From FEN-1297 sp963834015 (lineage in GTDB: Bacteria > Bacteroidota > Ignavibacteria > Ignavibacteriales > Ignavibacteriaceae): a stretch of DNA of 64,000 bases. Location of the stretch: positions 806,001 through 870,000 of the forward strand of contig CAWIAG010000002.1 in NCBI GenBank assembly GCA_963834015.1, in the 5' to 3' direction. Under the pieces are notes generated by a model. The model was not told where the DNA came from. It made no database searches and saw only the letters and a list, made by a program, of their open reading frames with translations. Within the stretch, counting starts at the first letter, position 1. Every line of letters starts with the position of its first letter. Positions 23,873 through 32,879 of this stretch are shown in pieces. The position numbers and the translations under genes are program-made.

Positions 23873-24622
23873 TTAGTTATTGCTATTTGATACCGTTCCT
23901 GAACCTGCCATATCTTCAACTCTCCTGCCGCCCATAAATCTCTTTGAATAATACTCCTCATCAAGTGATGAAATTATTACTCCGTTTTGTGAGCTTGCAT
24001 GTGCGAATAAATGATCACCGATATAGATACCAACATGTCCGGGTTTAACTCTTCTGCGGGTATTGAAAAATACAAGATCTCCAAATTGTAAATCTTCTTT
24101 GTCCCCGACTACATCACCTTCCTGGAACTGATCCCGTGCGCTTCGCTGAAGTTCAATAGCCAGGGTTTTATCGTATACAGACTGGGTAAATGCCGAGCAG
24201 TCAATACCGTCTTGTGTATTTCCTCCATATTTGTAGGGCGTATCTATATACTTTATTATCTCCATAAGAATTTTTTCCCTGGCACTTATCTGTTCGGAAG
24301 TCAGGTTTTTATTATTTTCTTTTGAACTGTATTTTTTTATTATGGAAGATAAATCGAATTTTTTCTGTGCAGCAGGTAAATCATCGGGATCAGATGCGCC
24401 TTCATCAACATCAGATGTATCTGTTTTTTCCGCAACTGTTTCCGCTGAGTTTTTACCTTCTACTTTAGAACCGTATCTTGATTTTGTGGAGTTTTGGTCG
24501 GATTTTTCTGAAACTCTATGATACCGCAATGTATCAGAGGTAGATGCACAGCTTGAAAAGGTTGTAACCAGAAGTAAGCTGGAAAATATTACTGTTATAA
24601 ATTTAAATTTAGTCATACGCAT
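23873..24622 (-). CDS. NlpC/P60-family peptidoglycan endopeptidase, lipoprotein
   Basis: About 249 aa. The lipoprotein signal ends in FSSC (lipidated Cys 25), so it is probably attached to a membrane. An acidic, low-complexity linker (about 30-95) leads to the NlpC/P60 domain: catalytic C142 in DGIDCSAFTQ, H196 in GHVGIY and H208 in FAHASSQ. It should cut peptide cross-links in the cell wall. I chose ATG 24622, which overlaps the rpoD stop (TGATG). TTG 24625 is an alternative. The tight coupling to the sigma-factor gene is notable. Confidence 0.9.
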   Translation of the reverse strand: MRMTKFKFITVIFSSLLLVTTFSSCASTSDTLRYHRVSEKSDQNSTKSRYGSKVEGKNSAETVAEKTDTSDVDEGASDPDDLPAAQKKFDLSSIIKKYSSKENNKNLTSEQISAREKILMEIIKYIDTPYKYGGNTQDGIDCSAFTQSVYDKTLAIELQRSARDQFQEGDVVGDKEDLQFGDLVFFNTRRRVKPGHVGIYIGDHLFAHASSQNGVIISSLDEEYYSKRFMGGRRVEDMAGSGTVSNSNN

Positions 24623-25476
24623 CAACCCAGATATGCTTTTAAATTTTTACTTCTGGAAGCATGTCTAAGTCTGCGAATAGCTTTTTCCTTAATTTGTCTT
24701 ACTCTTTCTCTTGTCAAATTAAACCTCTCTCCAATTTCTTCAAGTGTTAAAGAATGTTCTTTATTTAAACCAAAATAAAGCTTTATTACTTCAGCTTCTC
24801 TTTCCGATAGAGAGGAAAGAGCTCTTCCAATTTCTGTTTTCAATGATTCCGTCATCAATACGGAATCCGGATTCGGCAGTTCTTCATTCTCAATAATATC
24901 AAGCAGCCTGTTTTCCTCGCCTTGTGTAAACGGCGCATCCATTGATACATGGCGGCTTGAAATTTTTAATGCATCGGCAATTTCATTTACGTCCATGTCA
25001 AGTTCCTGGGCAATTTCAAGAGCATTGGGCTCTCTCTCGAATTCCTGCTCTAAATTACTATAAGCCTTCCCTATCTTATTGAGTGCCCCTACCCGGTTTA
25101 ACGGCAACCTTACTATCCTGGACTGTTCCGCAAGCGCCTGTAGTATTGACTGCCTAATCCACCATACGGCATAGGATATAAATTTAAATCCTCTTGTTTC
25201 ATCAAACCGCTTTGCAGCTTTGATCAAGCCTAAGTTTCCCTCATTTATTAAATCACCAAGCGATAATCCCTGGTTTTGATACTGTTTGGCTACACTTACA
25301 ACAAATCTTAAATTTGCTTTGGTTAAATCTTCCAAAGCGCCCTGATCTCCTCTTTTGATTTTTATCGCCAGGTCAATTTCTTTTTCAGCAGTAAGGAGTT
25401 CCACCTTACCAATTTCTTGTAAATATTTATCGAGGGACTGGCTTTCACGATTAGTAAATTGCTTTGTTATCCTCAT
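24622..25476 (-). CDS. rpoD: Primary sigma factor (RpoD/SigA-type, short Bacteroidota-Chlorobi form)
   Basis: 284 aa. Region 1.2 (SLDKYLQEIGKVELLTAEKE), region 2 with NLRFVVSVAKQYQNQGLSLGD and SYAVWWIRQSI for -10 recognition and melting, region 3 and region 4 with LTLEEIGERFNLTRERVRQI for -35 recognition. It lacks region 1.1 and the non-conserved insert, as do housekeeping sigma factors in this phylum. The strong conservation and RLPLNRV suggest the primary factor rather than an alternative one. ATG 25476. The stop overlaps the NlpC/P60 start. Confidence 0.92.
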   Translation of the reverse strand: MRITKQFTNRESQSLDKYLQEIGKVELLTAEKEIDLAIKIKRGDQGALEDLTKANLRFVVSVAKQYQNQGLSLGDLINEGNLGLIKAAKRFDETRGFKFISYAVWWIRQSILQALAEQSRIVRLPLNRVGALNKIGKAYSNLEQEFEREPNALEIAQELDMDVNEIADALKISSRHVSMDAPFTQGEENRLLDIIENEELPNPDSVLMTESLKTEIGRALSSLSEREAEVIKLYFGLNKEHSLTLEEIGERFNLTRERVRQIKEKAIRRLRHASRSKNLKAYLG

Positions 25477-26117
25477 CGTAACACCTCGTTTATTATTTAT
25501 TCATAATAACCGTTTTCACAATAATTAAAAGAAGCATCACAGTAAAAATAGTGTCTGTAAATAAATGAGTGCTTCTATTTGCGCAATGTAACAAATAATT
25601 TTAACAAACACATATATATCTGTTCATTTTAAATTAGCTGTAATTATGCACTTCAGGGCTAAGCAAATATTAACCAAAAACAATTTGAGATTACAATTAA
25701 TTTGAAACCCAAAATGTTTCTATTCATTTTTACAAGAAACAATTATTGTGCCCGTTTACGATATAGGAATATTTTCAAAAAATTAAATGATTATTACTAA
25801 TTTAATGTAGTTTGAAAATATTTCATTCTTAATATATGCCACTTAAACCAAAAATGACAAGATATAAGAATTATTTCAGGATAATATCGTAAAATTCTTG
25901 TCTAATATAAATTACTATCCCTAAAAATTCAATCATTAATTTGTAATAATTAGATTTGTGGCTAAAAACGAAACATTTATATCAAAAAAGCCGCAAATTG
26001 AGCCACTAAATTACAGGATGGATAAAAGAATTGAACTTTTCTATACTACGCACCAAAGCTACAAATGTTACATATTAATTATACTTTTATTTAAATAATT
26101 GGTAAGAATAGAGAGGA
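25477..26117. other. 641-bp spacer upstream of rpoD
   Basis: AT-rich; no gene or known RNA seen. It must contain the rpoD promoter(s) on the minus strand, but I could not place one with confidence. Confidence 0.4.
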
Positions 26118-27974
26118 TTAATTAATATTTCTTACGGTATTACCGCCGCGCTCAAGAGCTTTTTGAAGAGCCAGATCCGCATTATAGATTACTTCTTCCG
26201 GATTAGTCTTATTATTTGCCGATGCAACACCTATTGAAACCGTGTAAGTAGTTTGCTTTGAAACTACTGCAATCGGCTTTCTTGCTATTTTTACTCTCAA
26301 TTTTTCAGCCCATAGGAATACTTCTTTGGTATTTACATTAAAGAAATAAACCCCGAAAACGCGTTCTGATATCCTGCCGAAAATATTCATGGGAGTCATT
26401 TCTTCGGCAATTGTTTCCGAAACGGAACTCAATACTTTAGGGAAAGGATTTCCGTCAAACAAGGATTCTTGTTCAAGAAAATCATCAATCCTGATCAATG
26501 CCAGCGCACCAGGTACTTTTAACACGGAGGCTTTATATAAATCAGATACCAGTCTTTCATTAAATGAAAGGGGGTTCAAAGTTTTAGTTTCTATGTCAAT
26601 TGCAAGATAGCTTTTAAGCACAAGTTGAGTTGAGAAAGAATAAATAACAAACGAGAATATGTTTGATACACTTTTTAAAAATTGAATATCAGCATTTGAG
26701 TATGCATTCTTTTTCAAACTCTCAAAACAAATTACGCCGTAATTTTGATTATCATATACAATTGGAACTGCAGTAAATGAACCGTCAAAACTAACACTTT
26801 CAGCCTTCGAAAATCTTTTATATTCAGCAGTTGAGGTGTCATCAATTTTTACCGGCATTCCGGTAACAATGGATTTGCCTACAAGAGTGCCGATTAATTC
26901 GATTTCGAGATTTTCGCCTACATACTTAAGCGACGTATTGTTGATAACTTTCTTTATTTTAAATTTCTTTTCAACAGGGTGGAAATAAACAAAAGTAAAG
27001 GCATCCCAATGGATAAGCAGATCCGCGCAGTTCTGAATCGAAGCCAAGAGGTCTTCGTCGCTCTCCAATTTTTTATCCTCTCCTAAAAAGCTAAGTATTC
27101 CTTTCAATCTTTTCTGCGAAACCGTATCAGAATGTTTTTCTTCAAAGATTGATATAACCATCGTAATAACACGCACAAACCTGCCCAAAGAATATATAGT
27201 TTCAATTCCAAAAGCATCACCAAGTTTGGAATCTAATGCAATTATAGCTATAAGAGAGTCATCATAAAACAACGGCACTCCCACAAAGCTCCTTATACCC
27301 TGGGGTACATTATAATATCTTATCACATCAGCTTCTGCGGCCGATGAAATATCGCTAAGTAATTCGGGTTCTCCTTTTTGGACGATTTTACTTAAAATAT
27401 CATCTTCAATATCAAATTTCCTTTTAGCTACATTATCTGAATTACTAAGATGTCTTTCTATGGTCAATTTTTCCCTTTTCTTGTTATACCAGAAAAATAT
27501 TGCTGTATGAGCAGCATAAGCTTCTTTAATTACAGCAAGTATTTTTTCCAGCACAAAAGTAAATTGTCCGTCATTTCCAAGTTCTTTAGGGAAAGCTTCA
27601 TTAGCAATTTCTTCAAACCTTTCCTTCAAATCAGGCGGTTTTAAGGTAGTCTTTGATATTTTGAATTCAGGAGTGTAGTTTTCTGCAGTTATAATTTCAA
27701 GTTTTTTATTTTTAGATATTATCTCAAACGATTCATCAAATTCTTCACCCGGTTCGCCGGCAGAGGGCTCTGCTTCATCATCCTTAAATGCTTTTGAAAC
27801 ATAAGGCCCCTCGAACTTAATTGAATCCCTTAAAAATATTATGAAGGCTACATATACTATCATCAGACCGATTGTAATAATACGTATTATTAATTCATCT
27901 GTAATAAAGAGTACTGTAGCTAAAAGCGGGACGAATAGAAAGATTAAAATTCTCTTTTTCTGCCTGCGGTCCAT
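26118..27974 (-). CDS. Membrane protein with two GAF domains and a degenerate GGDEF domain
   Basis: 618 aa. Two membrane helices at about residues 8-25 and 30-48, an acidic linker, then a GAF domain at about 135-280 (EAYAAHTAIFFWYNK ... FVGVPLFYDDSLIAIIALD). A second GAF at about 300-450 has FTAVPIVYDNQNYGVICFES. A GGDEF-like fold at the C-terminus contains ALALIRIDDF and TYTVSIGVASANN. The signature position reads GRISERVFGVYF, so the GGDEF catalytic loop is lost and diguanylate cyclase activity is unlikely. Possibly a signal-binding scaffold. Single gene between rpoD and engB. Confidence 0.85.
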   Translation of the reverse strand: MDRRQKKRILIFLFVPLLATVLFITDELIIRIITIGLMIVYVAFIIFLRDSIKFEGPYVSKAFKDDEAEPSAGEPGEEFDESFEIISKNKKLEIITAENYTPEFKISKTTLKPPDLKERFEEIANEAFPKELGNDGQFTFVLEKILAVIKEAYAAHTAIFFWYNKKREKLTIERHLSNSDNVAKRKFDIEDDILSKIVQKGEPELLSDISSAAEADVIRYYNVPQGIRSFVGVPLFYDDSLIAIIALDSKLGDAFGIETIYSLGRFVRVITMVISIFEEKHSDTVSQKRLKGILSFLGEDKKLESDEDLLASIQNCADLLIHWDAFTFVYFHPVEKKFKIKKVINNTSLKYVGENLEIELIGTLVGKSIVTGMPVKIDDTSTAEYKRFSKAESVSFDGSFTAVPIVYDNQNYGVICFESLKKNAYSNADIQFLKSVSNIFSFVIYSFSTQLVLKSYLAIDIETKTLNPLSFNERLVSDLYKASVLKVPGALALIRIDDFLEQESLFDGNPFPKVLSSVSETIAEEMTPMNIFGRISERVFGVYFFNVNTKEVFLWAEKLRVKIARKPIAVVSKQTTYTVSIGVASANNKTNPEEVIYNADLALQKALERGGNTVRNIN

Positions 27975-28056
27975 GTTTAGTAGAATTGTTAACAGAAATT
28001 TAAAAAATAAATGTTAATATAGTTTTACAATTGTATAATAGCAAACAATTTAAGGC

Positions 28057-28647
28057 TTAATTACTATAAAAAAGCTCCCAAAATATCTTTTGAACTTCTT
28101 TTTTGCCCCGGCCTTTAACTGAGGAATAAAATATAACATCTTCGGGAGAATTTAAACCACCGATACTATTCAAAACGTTTTCTCTTGATGGCCTGAATTC
28201 TGACTGTTTAAGCTTATCGGATTTATTCAATATTATTAAAAAAGGAATACCTGCCTGCTGTAATAACATGTTTAATTGTATATCAAGTTCAGTCGGTTTA
28301 TGACGGCAATCAATGAGATGAATTGCCAGAACAATATTGCCTGATTTGGATACAAAGCTATTGAGCAACTTCCCCCAGAATTCTCTTTCTTTTTGGCTGG
28401 TTTTGGCATACCCGTAACCCGGTAGATCTACTAAATAGAATTTTTCATCTATTATATAATAATTTATTGATCTGGTCTTGCCTGGTGTTGAGCTTATTTT
28501 TGCTAATCCATGTTTATTTAAAAATGAATTTATAAAAGATGATTTGCCAACATTAGACCTTCCGCAAAGTATTACCTCAGGAAGCTTTCTTGCCGGAAGG
28601 TCCTTGAGGTCGTACACCGATTTAATAAATTCACTTTGTTCAAGCAT
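28057..28647 (-). CDS. engB: Ribosome-biogenesis GTPase EngB/YsxC
   Basis: 196 aa, typical of the family that helps assemble the 50S subunit. G1 GRSNVGKSS (residues 29-37), G3 DLPGYGYA, G4 NKSD and the N-terminal KSVYDLKDLPARKLPEV are present. ATG 28647 lies 3 bases beyond the A-tract of the rplQ terminator, so expression may depend partly on read-through from the ribosomal operon. Confidence 0.95.
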   Translation of the reverse strand: MLEQSEFIKSVYDLKDLPARKLPEVILCGRSNVGKSSFINSFLNKHGLAKISSTPGKTRSINYYIIDEKFYLVDLPGYGYAKTSQKEREFWGKLLNSFVSKSGNIVLAIHLIDCRHKPTELDIQLNMLLQQAGIPFLIILNKSDKLKQSEFRPSRENVLNSIGGLNSPEDVIFYSSVKGRGKKEVQKIFWELFYSN

Positions 28648-28649
28648 AC

Positions 28650-28683
28650 AAAAAAAAAGTAATCCCGGTATTTCAGGATTACT
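28650..28683 (-). terminator. Terminator at the end of the S10-spc-alpha cluster
   Basis: Read on the minus strand, the 8-bp stem AGTAATCC/GGATTACT (28676-28683 and 28658-28665) with a 10-base loop is followed by nine T (complement of 28650-28658). Confidence 0.85.
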
Positions 28684-28709
28684 CTTTATTCAAAATATTA
28701 TTTTAATTT

Positions 28710-29201
28710 TTATTTAGTTTCTTTAGCAGATTTTTCTTCTAAAACCTTAGCTTCTTCTATATCCTGCGCGTCTTTATCTTTTTTAGCTCTTGTTTTGGCT
28801 TCTTTCTTCTCTTTATGTTCTTCGGCTTTAGCATTGATAACATCATTATAATCTACCAGTTCCAATATTGCAACTTCGGCTGCATCTCCGCGCCTGTTAC
28901 CAAGTTTAATTACTCTAGTATAACCGCCGGGACGTTCACCTATTTTGCTAATTATCTCCCCAAACAATTCTTTAACAACATCTTTATCACGAATAATACT
29001 TAAAACATGTCTTCTTGCCGCAAGATCATTCTTCCGGGCTTTAGTAATAATAGCCTCAACAAAAGATTTTGCTTCTTTAGCTTTTGCTAATGTAGTTTTA
29101 ATTCTTTTATATTTTAATAACGATGTAGCAAGTGACCTTAATAATGCTGCTCTGTGACTTGCAGTTCTGTTTAATTTTCTTCCTTTTACTCTATGTCGCA
29201 T
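28710..29201 (-). CDS. rplQ: 50S ribosomal protein L17
   Basis: Last gene of the alpha cluster. The core (MRHRVKGRKLNRTASHR, then RPGGYTRVIKLGNRRGDAAEVA) is standard and ends near residue 120. The remaining 40 or so residues form a Lys/Glu/Ala-rich tail absent from the E. coli protein, giving 163 aa in total. Such tails are seen in other Bacteroidota-like L17 proteins. 20 bp separate it from rpoA. Confidence 0.97.
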   Translation of the reverse strand: MRHRVKGRKLNRTASHRAALLRSLATSLLKYKRIKTTLAKAKEAKSFVEAIITKARKNDLAARRHVLSIIRDKDVVKELFGEIISKIGERPGGYTRVIKLGNRRGDAAEVAILELVDYNDVINAKAEEHKEKKEAKTRAKKDKDAQDIEEAKVLEEKSAKETK

Positions 29202-29221
29202 GAATAAACCTTTTTCAAAAA

Positions 29222-30217
29222 TTAGTTAGTTTCAGTTTCTTCTTTTAAAAACTTATCAACATCCATTCCAAATTCCAGTCCCAAATTCTCAACAATCTCC
29301 ATCAGTTCAGCAAGTGATTTCCTTCCAAAGTTTCTGAACTTTAACATTTCTGATTCATCTTTTCTTACAAGTTCAGCAAGATTTTTAATATTTGCTGCTT
29401 TCAGGCAGTTATGAGATCTTACGCTTAGCTCCAGGTCATCTACACCTGTCAATAAAATCTTTCTAACTCTTTCTTTTTCACTGTCTTTCTGGCTAACCGC
29501 TTGTTCTTCTTCCTGTTCAAGATCAAAATTAATAAACAGTTGAATATGATCTTTAAGAACTTTTGCAGCCTGAGTTAAAGCATCATCCGGGGTAATGGAA
29601 CCATCGGTTGCAATTTCCATTGTCAATTTTTCAAAGTCGTTTTTATCACCAATACGAACATTCTCAACTTCATATTTAACATTTTTAATAGGAGTAAATA
29701 TTGAATCAATAGGAATTACACCTATAGTCTGATCCGGTGCAACGTTTTCAGAAGCAGGTACGTACCCCTTACCTCTGCCGATTTTTATTTCAATATCAAA
29801 TTTAGCATTTTTGTTAAGAGTACAAATATGAAGGTCAGGGTTAAGTATTTCTACATCATTGCTATGTTTTTGAATATCTGCTGCGGTAAATTCGCCCTCT
29901 CCGTTAAAAGAAATATCTATTTTATTAGGCTTTTTATTAAGCAGTTTCAACCTAACCTGTTTCAAATTTAATATAATTTCCGAAACATCTTCAACAACAC
30001 CTTCTATCGTAGTAAATTCATGCAATACGCCGGAAAATTTAACAGAAGTAATAGCTGCGCCTGTTAATGAAGACAGCAGTACTCTTCTTAAGGAATTTCC
30101 CAGTGTAACACCATAGCCACGTTCGAGGGGCTGAAGAAAAAACCTGCCAAACGTATTCGTATAACTTGTCTCGTCAAGAACAACTGTTTCAGGCATCTTT
30201 AAGTTTGATACACTCAT
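29222..30217 (-). CDS. rpoA: RNA polymerase alpha subunit
   Basis: 331 aa. The N-terminal assembly domain contains FGRFFLQPLERGYGVTLGNS and LLSSLTGAAITSVK. A charged linker (about 230-250, EQEEEQAVSQKDSEKER) leads to the C-terminal DNA- and activator-binding domain (LSVRSHNCLKAANIKNLAEL ... KFRNFGRKSL). Between rpsD and rplQ as in most bacteria. Confidence 0.98.
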   Translation of the reverse strand: MSVSNLKMPETVVLDETSYTNTFGRFFLQPLERGYGVTLGNSLRRVLLSSLTGAAITSVKFSGVLHEFTTIEGVVEDVSEIILNLKQVRLKLLNKKPNKIDISFNGEGEFTAADIQKHSNDVEILNPDLHICTLNKNAKFDIEIKIGRGKGYVPASENVAPDQTIGVIPIDSIFTPIKNVKYEVENVRIGDKNDFEKLTMEIATDGSITPDDALTQAAKVLKDHIQLFINFDLEQEEEQAVSQKDSEKERVRKILLTGVDDLELSVRSHNCLKAANIKNLAELVRKDESEMLKFRNFGRKSLAELMEIVENLGLEFGMDVDKFLKEETETN

Positions 30218-30254
30218 TATTAATCCTCTAAGAATTAGTCAAAAAATTTTGATT

Positions 30255-30881
30255 TTATTTGGAATAAAGCTCAACAACTAATTGTTCGTTAGCATTTAGA
30301 GGAACGTCGCCTCTTTCCGGAACTTGAATAAAGGTTCCTGATAACGAGGCTTTGTCTACCGACAACCAAGAATAAGTACTGTCTTTAACTTTTTTAAGAG
30401 AGCTGTGAATAAGATCCAACTTTTTACTCTTGTCGTTTATTTTGATAATATCACCGGCTAAAAGAGCATACGAAGGGATATCTACCAAATGTTCGTTAAC
30501 CGAAATATGTCTATGCTTAATTAATTGTCTTGCTTGTTTTCTTGATGAAGCAAAACCTAATCTATAAACCACATTGTCTAGTCTTCTTTCCAAAACTTTC
30601 ACAAGATTGTCGCCCGTAATACCTTTTTGCTTATTAGCCTTTTCAAAATAATTCCTGAATTGGACTTCAAGCAGACCGTAAATTCTTTTAATCTTCTGCT
30701 TTTCACGAAGCTGAATTCCATATTCCGAAACTTTGGCTCTTCTTGAATTTCCGTGTTGGCCCGGAGGATAGTTTCTTATTTCGATAGGGCATTTCTCGGT
30801 AAAACACTTCTGACCTTTTAAAAATAATTTCTGTTTTTCTCTTCTGCATAGTTTGCAAACTGAGTCTGTATATCTAGCCAT
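30255..30881 (-). CDS. rpsD: 30S ribosomal protein S4
   Basis: 208 aa. Four N-terminal cysteines (C9, C12, C26, C31) form the zinc-binding version of S4. The S4 RNA-binding domain is LERRLDNVVYRLGFASSRKQ followed by ARQLIKHRHI. S4 nucleates 30S assembly and often represses its operon. No regulatory pseudoknot was looked for successfully. ATG 30881. Confidence 0.97.
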   Translation of the reverse strand: MARYTDSVCKLCRREKQKLFLKGQKCFTEKCPIEIRNYPPGQHGNSRRAKVSEYGIQLREKQKIKRIYGLLEVQFRNYFEKANKQKGITGDNLVKVLERRLDNVVYRLGFASSRKQARQLIKHRHISVNEHLVDIPSYALLAGDIIKINDKSKKLDLIHSSLKKVKDSTYSWLSVDKASLSGTFIQVPERGDVPLNANEQLVVELYSK

Positions 30882-30902
30882 TTAATAACTCTCCGATAAA
30901 AT

Positions 30903-31289
30903 TTAAACTCTTCTTTTCTTTGGTGGTCTGCAGCCGTTATGTGGAATTGGAGTAACATCTTTAATAGAACTAACATCCAATCCTGCAGTGTTTAATGCTC
31001 TAATTGCCGCTTCCCGACCTGAACCGGGCCCTTTAACAAAAACATCTACTCTTCTTAAACCTAAATCAAATGCTTCTTTTGCCGCAGCTTCTGCAGAAGT
31101 TTGCGCCGCAAATGGTGTATTTTTGCGTGATCCTTTAAATCCGTTTTTCCCGGCAGAGGACCATGCAATTACATTACCATAAATATCAGTTATCGTAACA
31201 ATAACGTTGTTGAATGTCGCTTTAATATGTGCAACTCCATTCGAATCAACATGTGTTCTTTTTTTTGCTTTTTTTACAACTTTAGCCAA
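30903..31289 (-). CDS. rpsK: 30S ribosomal protein S11
   Basis: 128 aa with AHIKATFNNVIVTITDIYGN, VKGPGSGREAAIRAL and the C-terminal PHNGCRPPKKRRV typical of S11, a platform protein near the mRNA exit. The start that gives the normal N-terminus is TTG at 31289, with GGAGG 9 bases upstream. No ATG is available nearby. Confidence 0.97.
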   Translation of the reverse strand: MAKVVKKAKKRTHVDSNGVAHIKATFNNVIVTITDIYGNVIAWSSAGKNGFKGSRKNTPFAAQTSAEAAAKEAFDLGLRRVDVFVKGPGSGREAAIRALNTAGLDVSSIKDVTPIPHNGCRPPKKRRV

Positions 31290-31317
31290 GTTATTAAACC
31301 TCCAGGTTATCTAATAA

Positions 31318-31701
31318 TTATTTCTTAGTCGGTGTCTTTTTCTTACCCGCGACAGTTTTTCTCTTCCCTTTTCTCGTTCTTGAATTAGTACGGGTTCTTT
31401 GACCTCTTGACGGCAAACTTTTTCTATGCCTGATACCTCTGTAAGAACCAATATCCATAAGCCTCTTAATATTCTGCTGAACTTCAGAACGGAGGGCGCC
31501 TTCAACTTTATAATCCGCAGTTAATATTGCTCTAATTTCGGCAACTTCTTCATCAGTAAGTTCTGAAACTTTTTTATCAGCATTTACTTTTGCCTTAATC
31601 AATATTTCTGATGAAATAGTCGGGCCAACACCGAAGATATATTGGAGACCGAAAAGCACTTTTTTATTTTTTGGTAAATCAACACCAGCTATACGAGCCA
31701 A
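31318..31701 (-). CDS. rpsM: 30S ribosomal protein S13
   Basis: 127 aa. MARIAGVDLPKNKKV at the start, IKRLMDIGSYRGIRHRKSLP and GQRTRTNSRTRKG in the C-terminal tail that reaches toward the P site. Start codon is TTG at 31701, preceded by AGGAG at good spacing. Follows rpmJ by 23 bp. Confidence 0.97.
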   Translation of the reverse strand: MARIAGVDLPKNKKVLFGLQYIFGVGPTISSEILIKAKVNADKKVSELTDEEVAEIRAILTADYKVEGALRSEVQQNIKRLMDIGSYRGIRHRKSLPSRGQRTRTNSRTRKGKRKTVAGKKKTPTKK

Positions 31702-31724
31702 TTATTTTCTCCTTAAAATATTTA

Positions 31725-31838
31725 TTAACCTTGACGCTGTTTATGTTTAGGATTTTTACAAATAACTCTAACAACGCCTTTACGTTTTATAATTTTGCAA
31801 TTGTCGCAAATCTTTTTTACAGATGCTCTAACTTTCAT
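31725..31838 (-). CDS. rpmJ: 50S ribosomal protein L36
   Basis: 37 aa, too short for routine ORF calling. It begins MKVRASVKKICDNCKII and ends KNPKHKQRQG. C11, C14, C27 and H32 form the zinc site, so this is the zinc-containing version. Lies between infA and rpmM-type rpsM, its usual place. Stop TAA at 31725-31727, ATG at 31838. Confidence 0.95.
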   Translation of the reverse strand: MKVRASVKKICDNCKIIKRKGVVRVICKNPKHKQRQG

Positions 31839-31850
31839 TTTTCAGCTCCG

Positions 31851-32069
31851 CTATTTATACCTGTAGGTAATTCTACCTTTTGTTAAGTCATATGGAGATA
31901 ATTCAATTGAAACTTTATCTCCTACTAAAATTTTTATAAAATGCATTCTCATTTTACCGGAAATATGTGCAAGAATTTCGTGGCCGTTGTCCAGTTTTAC
32001 TTTAAAATGGGCATTCGGTAATGTTTCAGTTACAATTCCGTCTACTTTTATTGGTCCTTGTTTAGCCAT
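31851..32069 (-). CDS. infA: Translation initiation factor IF-1
   Basis: 72 aa, a single S1/OB fold: MAKQGPIKVDGIVTE, LPNAHFKVKLDNGHEILAHI, SGKMRMHFIKILVGD. The ATG at 32069 overlaps the TAA stop of map (TAATG), implying translational coupling. It binds the A site of the 30S subunit during initiation. Confidence 0.97.
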   Translation of the reverse strand: MAKQGPIKVDGIVTETLPNAHFKVKLDNGHEILAHISGKMRMHFIKILVGDKVSIELSPYDLTKGRITYRYK

Positions 32070-32833
32070 TAGCAAACTGTTAAAATTTCCGGTTTACCAT
32101 TTGAAACCAAAATAGTATGCTCAAAATGAGCTGACGGTAAGCCGTCTATAGTTAATACTGTCCAGCCGTCGTAATCAGTCTTAACATTATATTTTCCCAT
32201 ATTAACCATCGGCTCTATAGCTATTGTCATTCCATTTTTTAATTTTGGCCCTGAACCCTTCTTACCAAAATTAGGAATTGAAGGTTCTTCATGCAAATAC
32301 TTACCAACTCCATGACCACACAAATCACGCACAACTGAAAATCCGTTATCTTCAACATATTTTTGAACTGCATAAGATATATCATGAACTTTGTTATTTT
32401 CTACAGCTTGTTCAATTCCCAGATACAAAGATTTCTCCGTTACATCCATTAATCTTTGTTTCTCTGCAGTAATTTCTCCCACCGCTACAGTTAATGCAGC
32501 ATCGCCAAAATAACCGTTTTTTTGAACTCCAAAATCCAAAGAAATAATTTCACCATTTTTAAGAACTCTGTTGCCCGGTATCCCATGTACTACTTCATTG
32601 TCAATTGATGCACAAATTGCCCCGGGATAATCAATAGAAGAACCGCCTTGAGAATAACCTTTAAATGCGGCCACCGCATTGTTACTTTTGATATAGTCTT
32701 CGGCTATTTGATCCAATTCTTTTGTTGTAATTCCGACTTTAACATATCTTTTCAAAAGCTGTAGTGTCTCAGCAGTAATCTTGCAGCTTTCTTTAATATA
32801 ATCAATTTCTTTTTTTGTCTTTATGTAAATCAC
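32069..32833 (-). CDS. map: Methionine aminopeptidase, type I
   Basis: 254 aa. Metal ligands are visible in SLDFGVQKNGYFGDAALT (two Asp), CGHGVGKYLHEEP (His), IAIEPMVNMG (Glu) and FEHTILVSN (Glu). It removes the initiator Met from nascent proteins. Start is GTG at 32833. The gene sits between secY and infA. adk, which is often found here in other bacteria, is absent. Confidence 0.97.
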   Translation of the reverse strand: MIYIKTKKEIDYIKESCKITAETLQLLKRYVKVGITTKELDQIAEDYIKSNNAVAAFKGYSQGGSSIDYPGAICASIDNEVVHGIPGNRVLKNGEIISLDFGVQKNGYFGDAALTVAVGEITAEKQRLMDVTEKSLYLGIEQAVENNKVHDISYAVQKYVEDNGFSVVRDLCGHGVGKYLHEEPSIPNFGKKGSGPKLKNGMTIAIEPMVNMGKYNVKTDYDGWTVLTIDGLPSAHFEHTILVSNGKPEILTVC

Positions 32834-32879
32834 GGGCCTATGAAACCTTCCGGTGGAATTCCACCGCCGGTATATTTAA

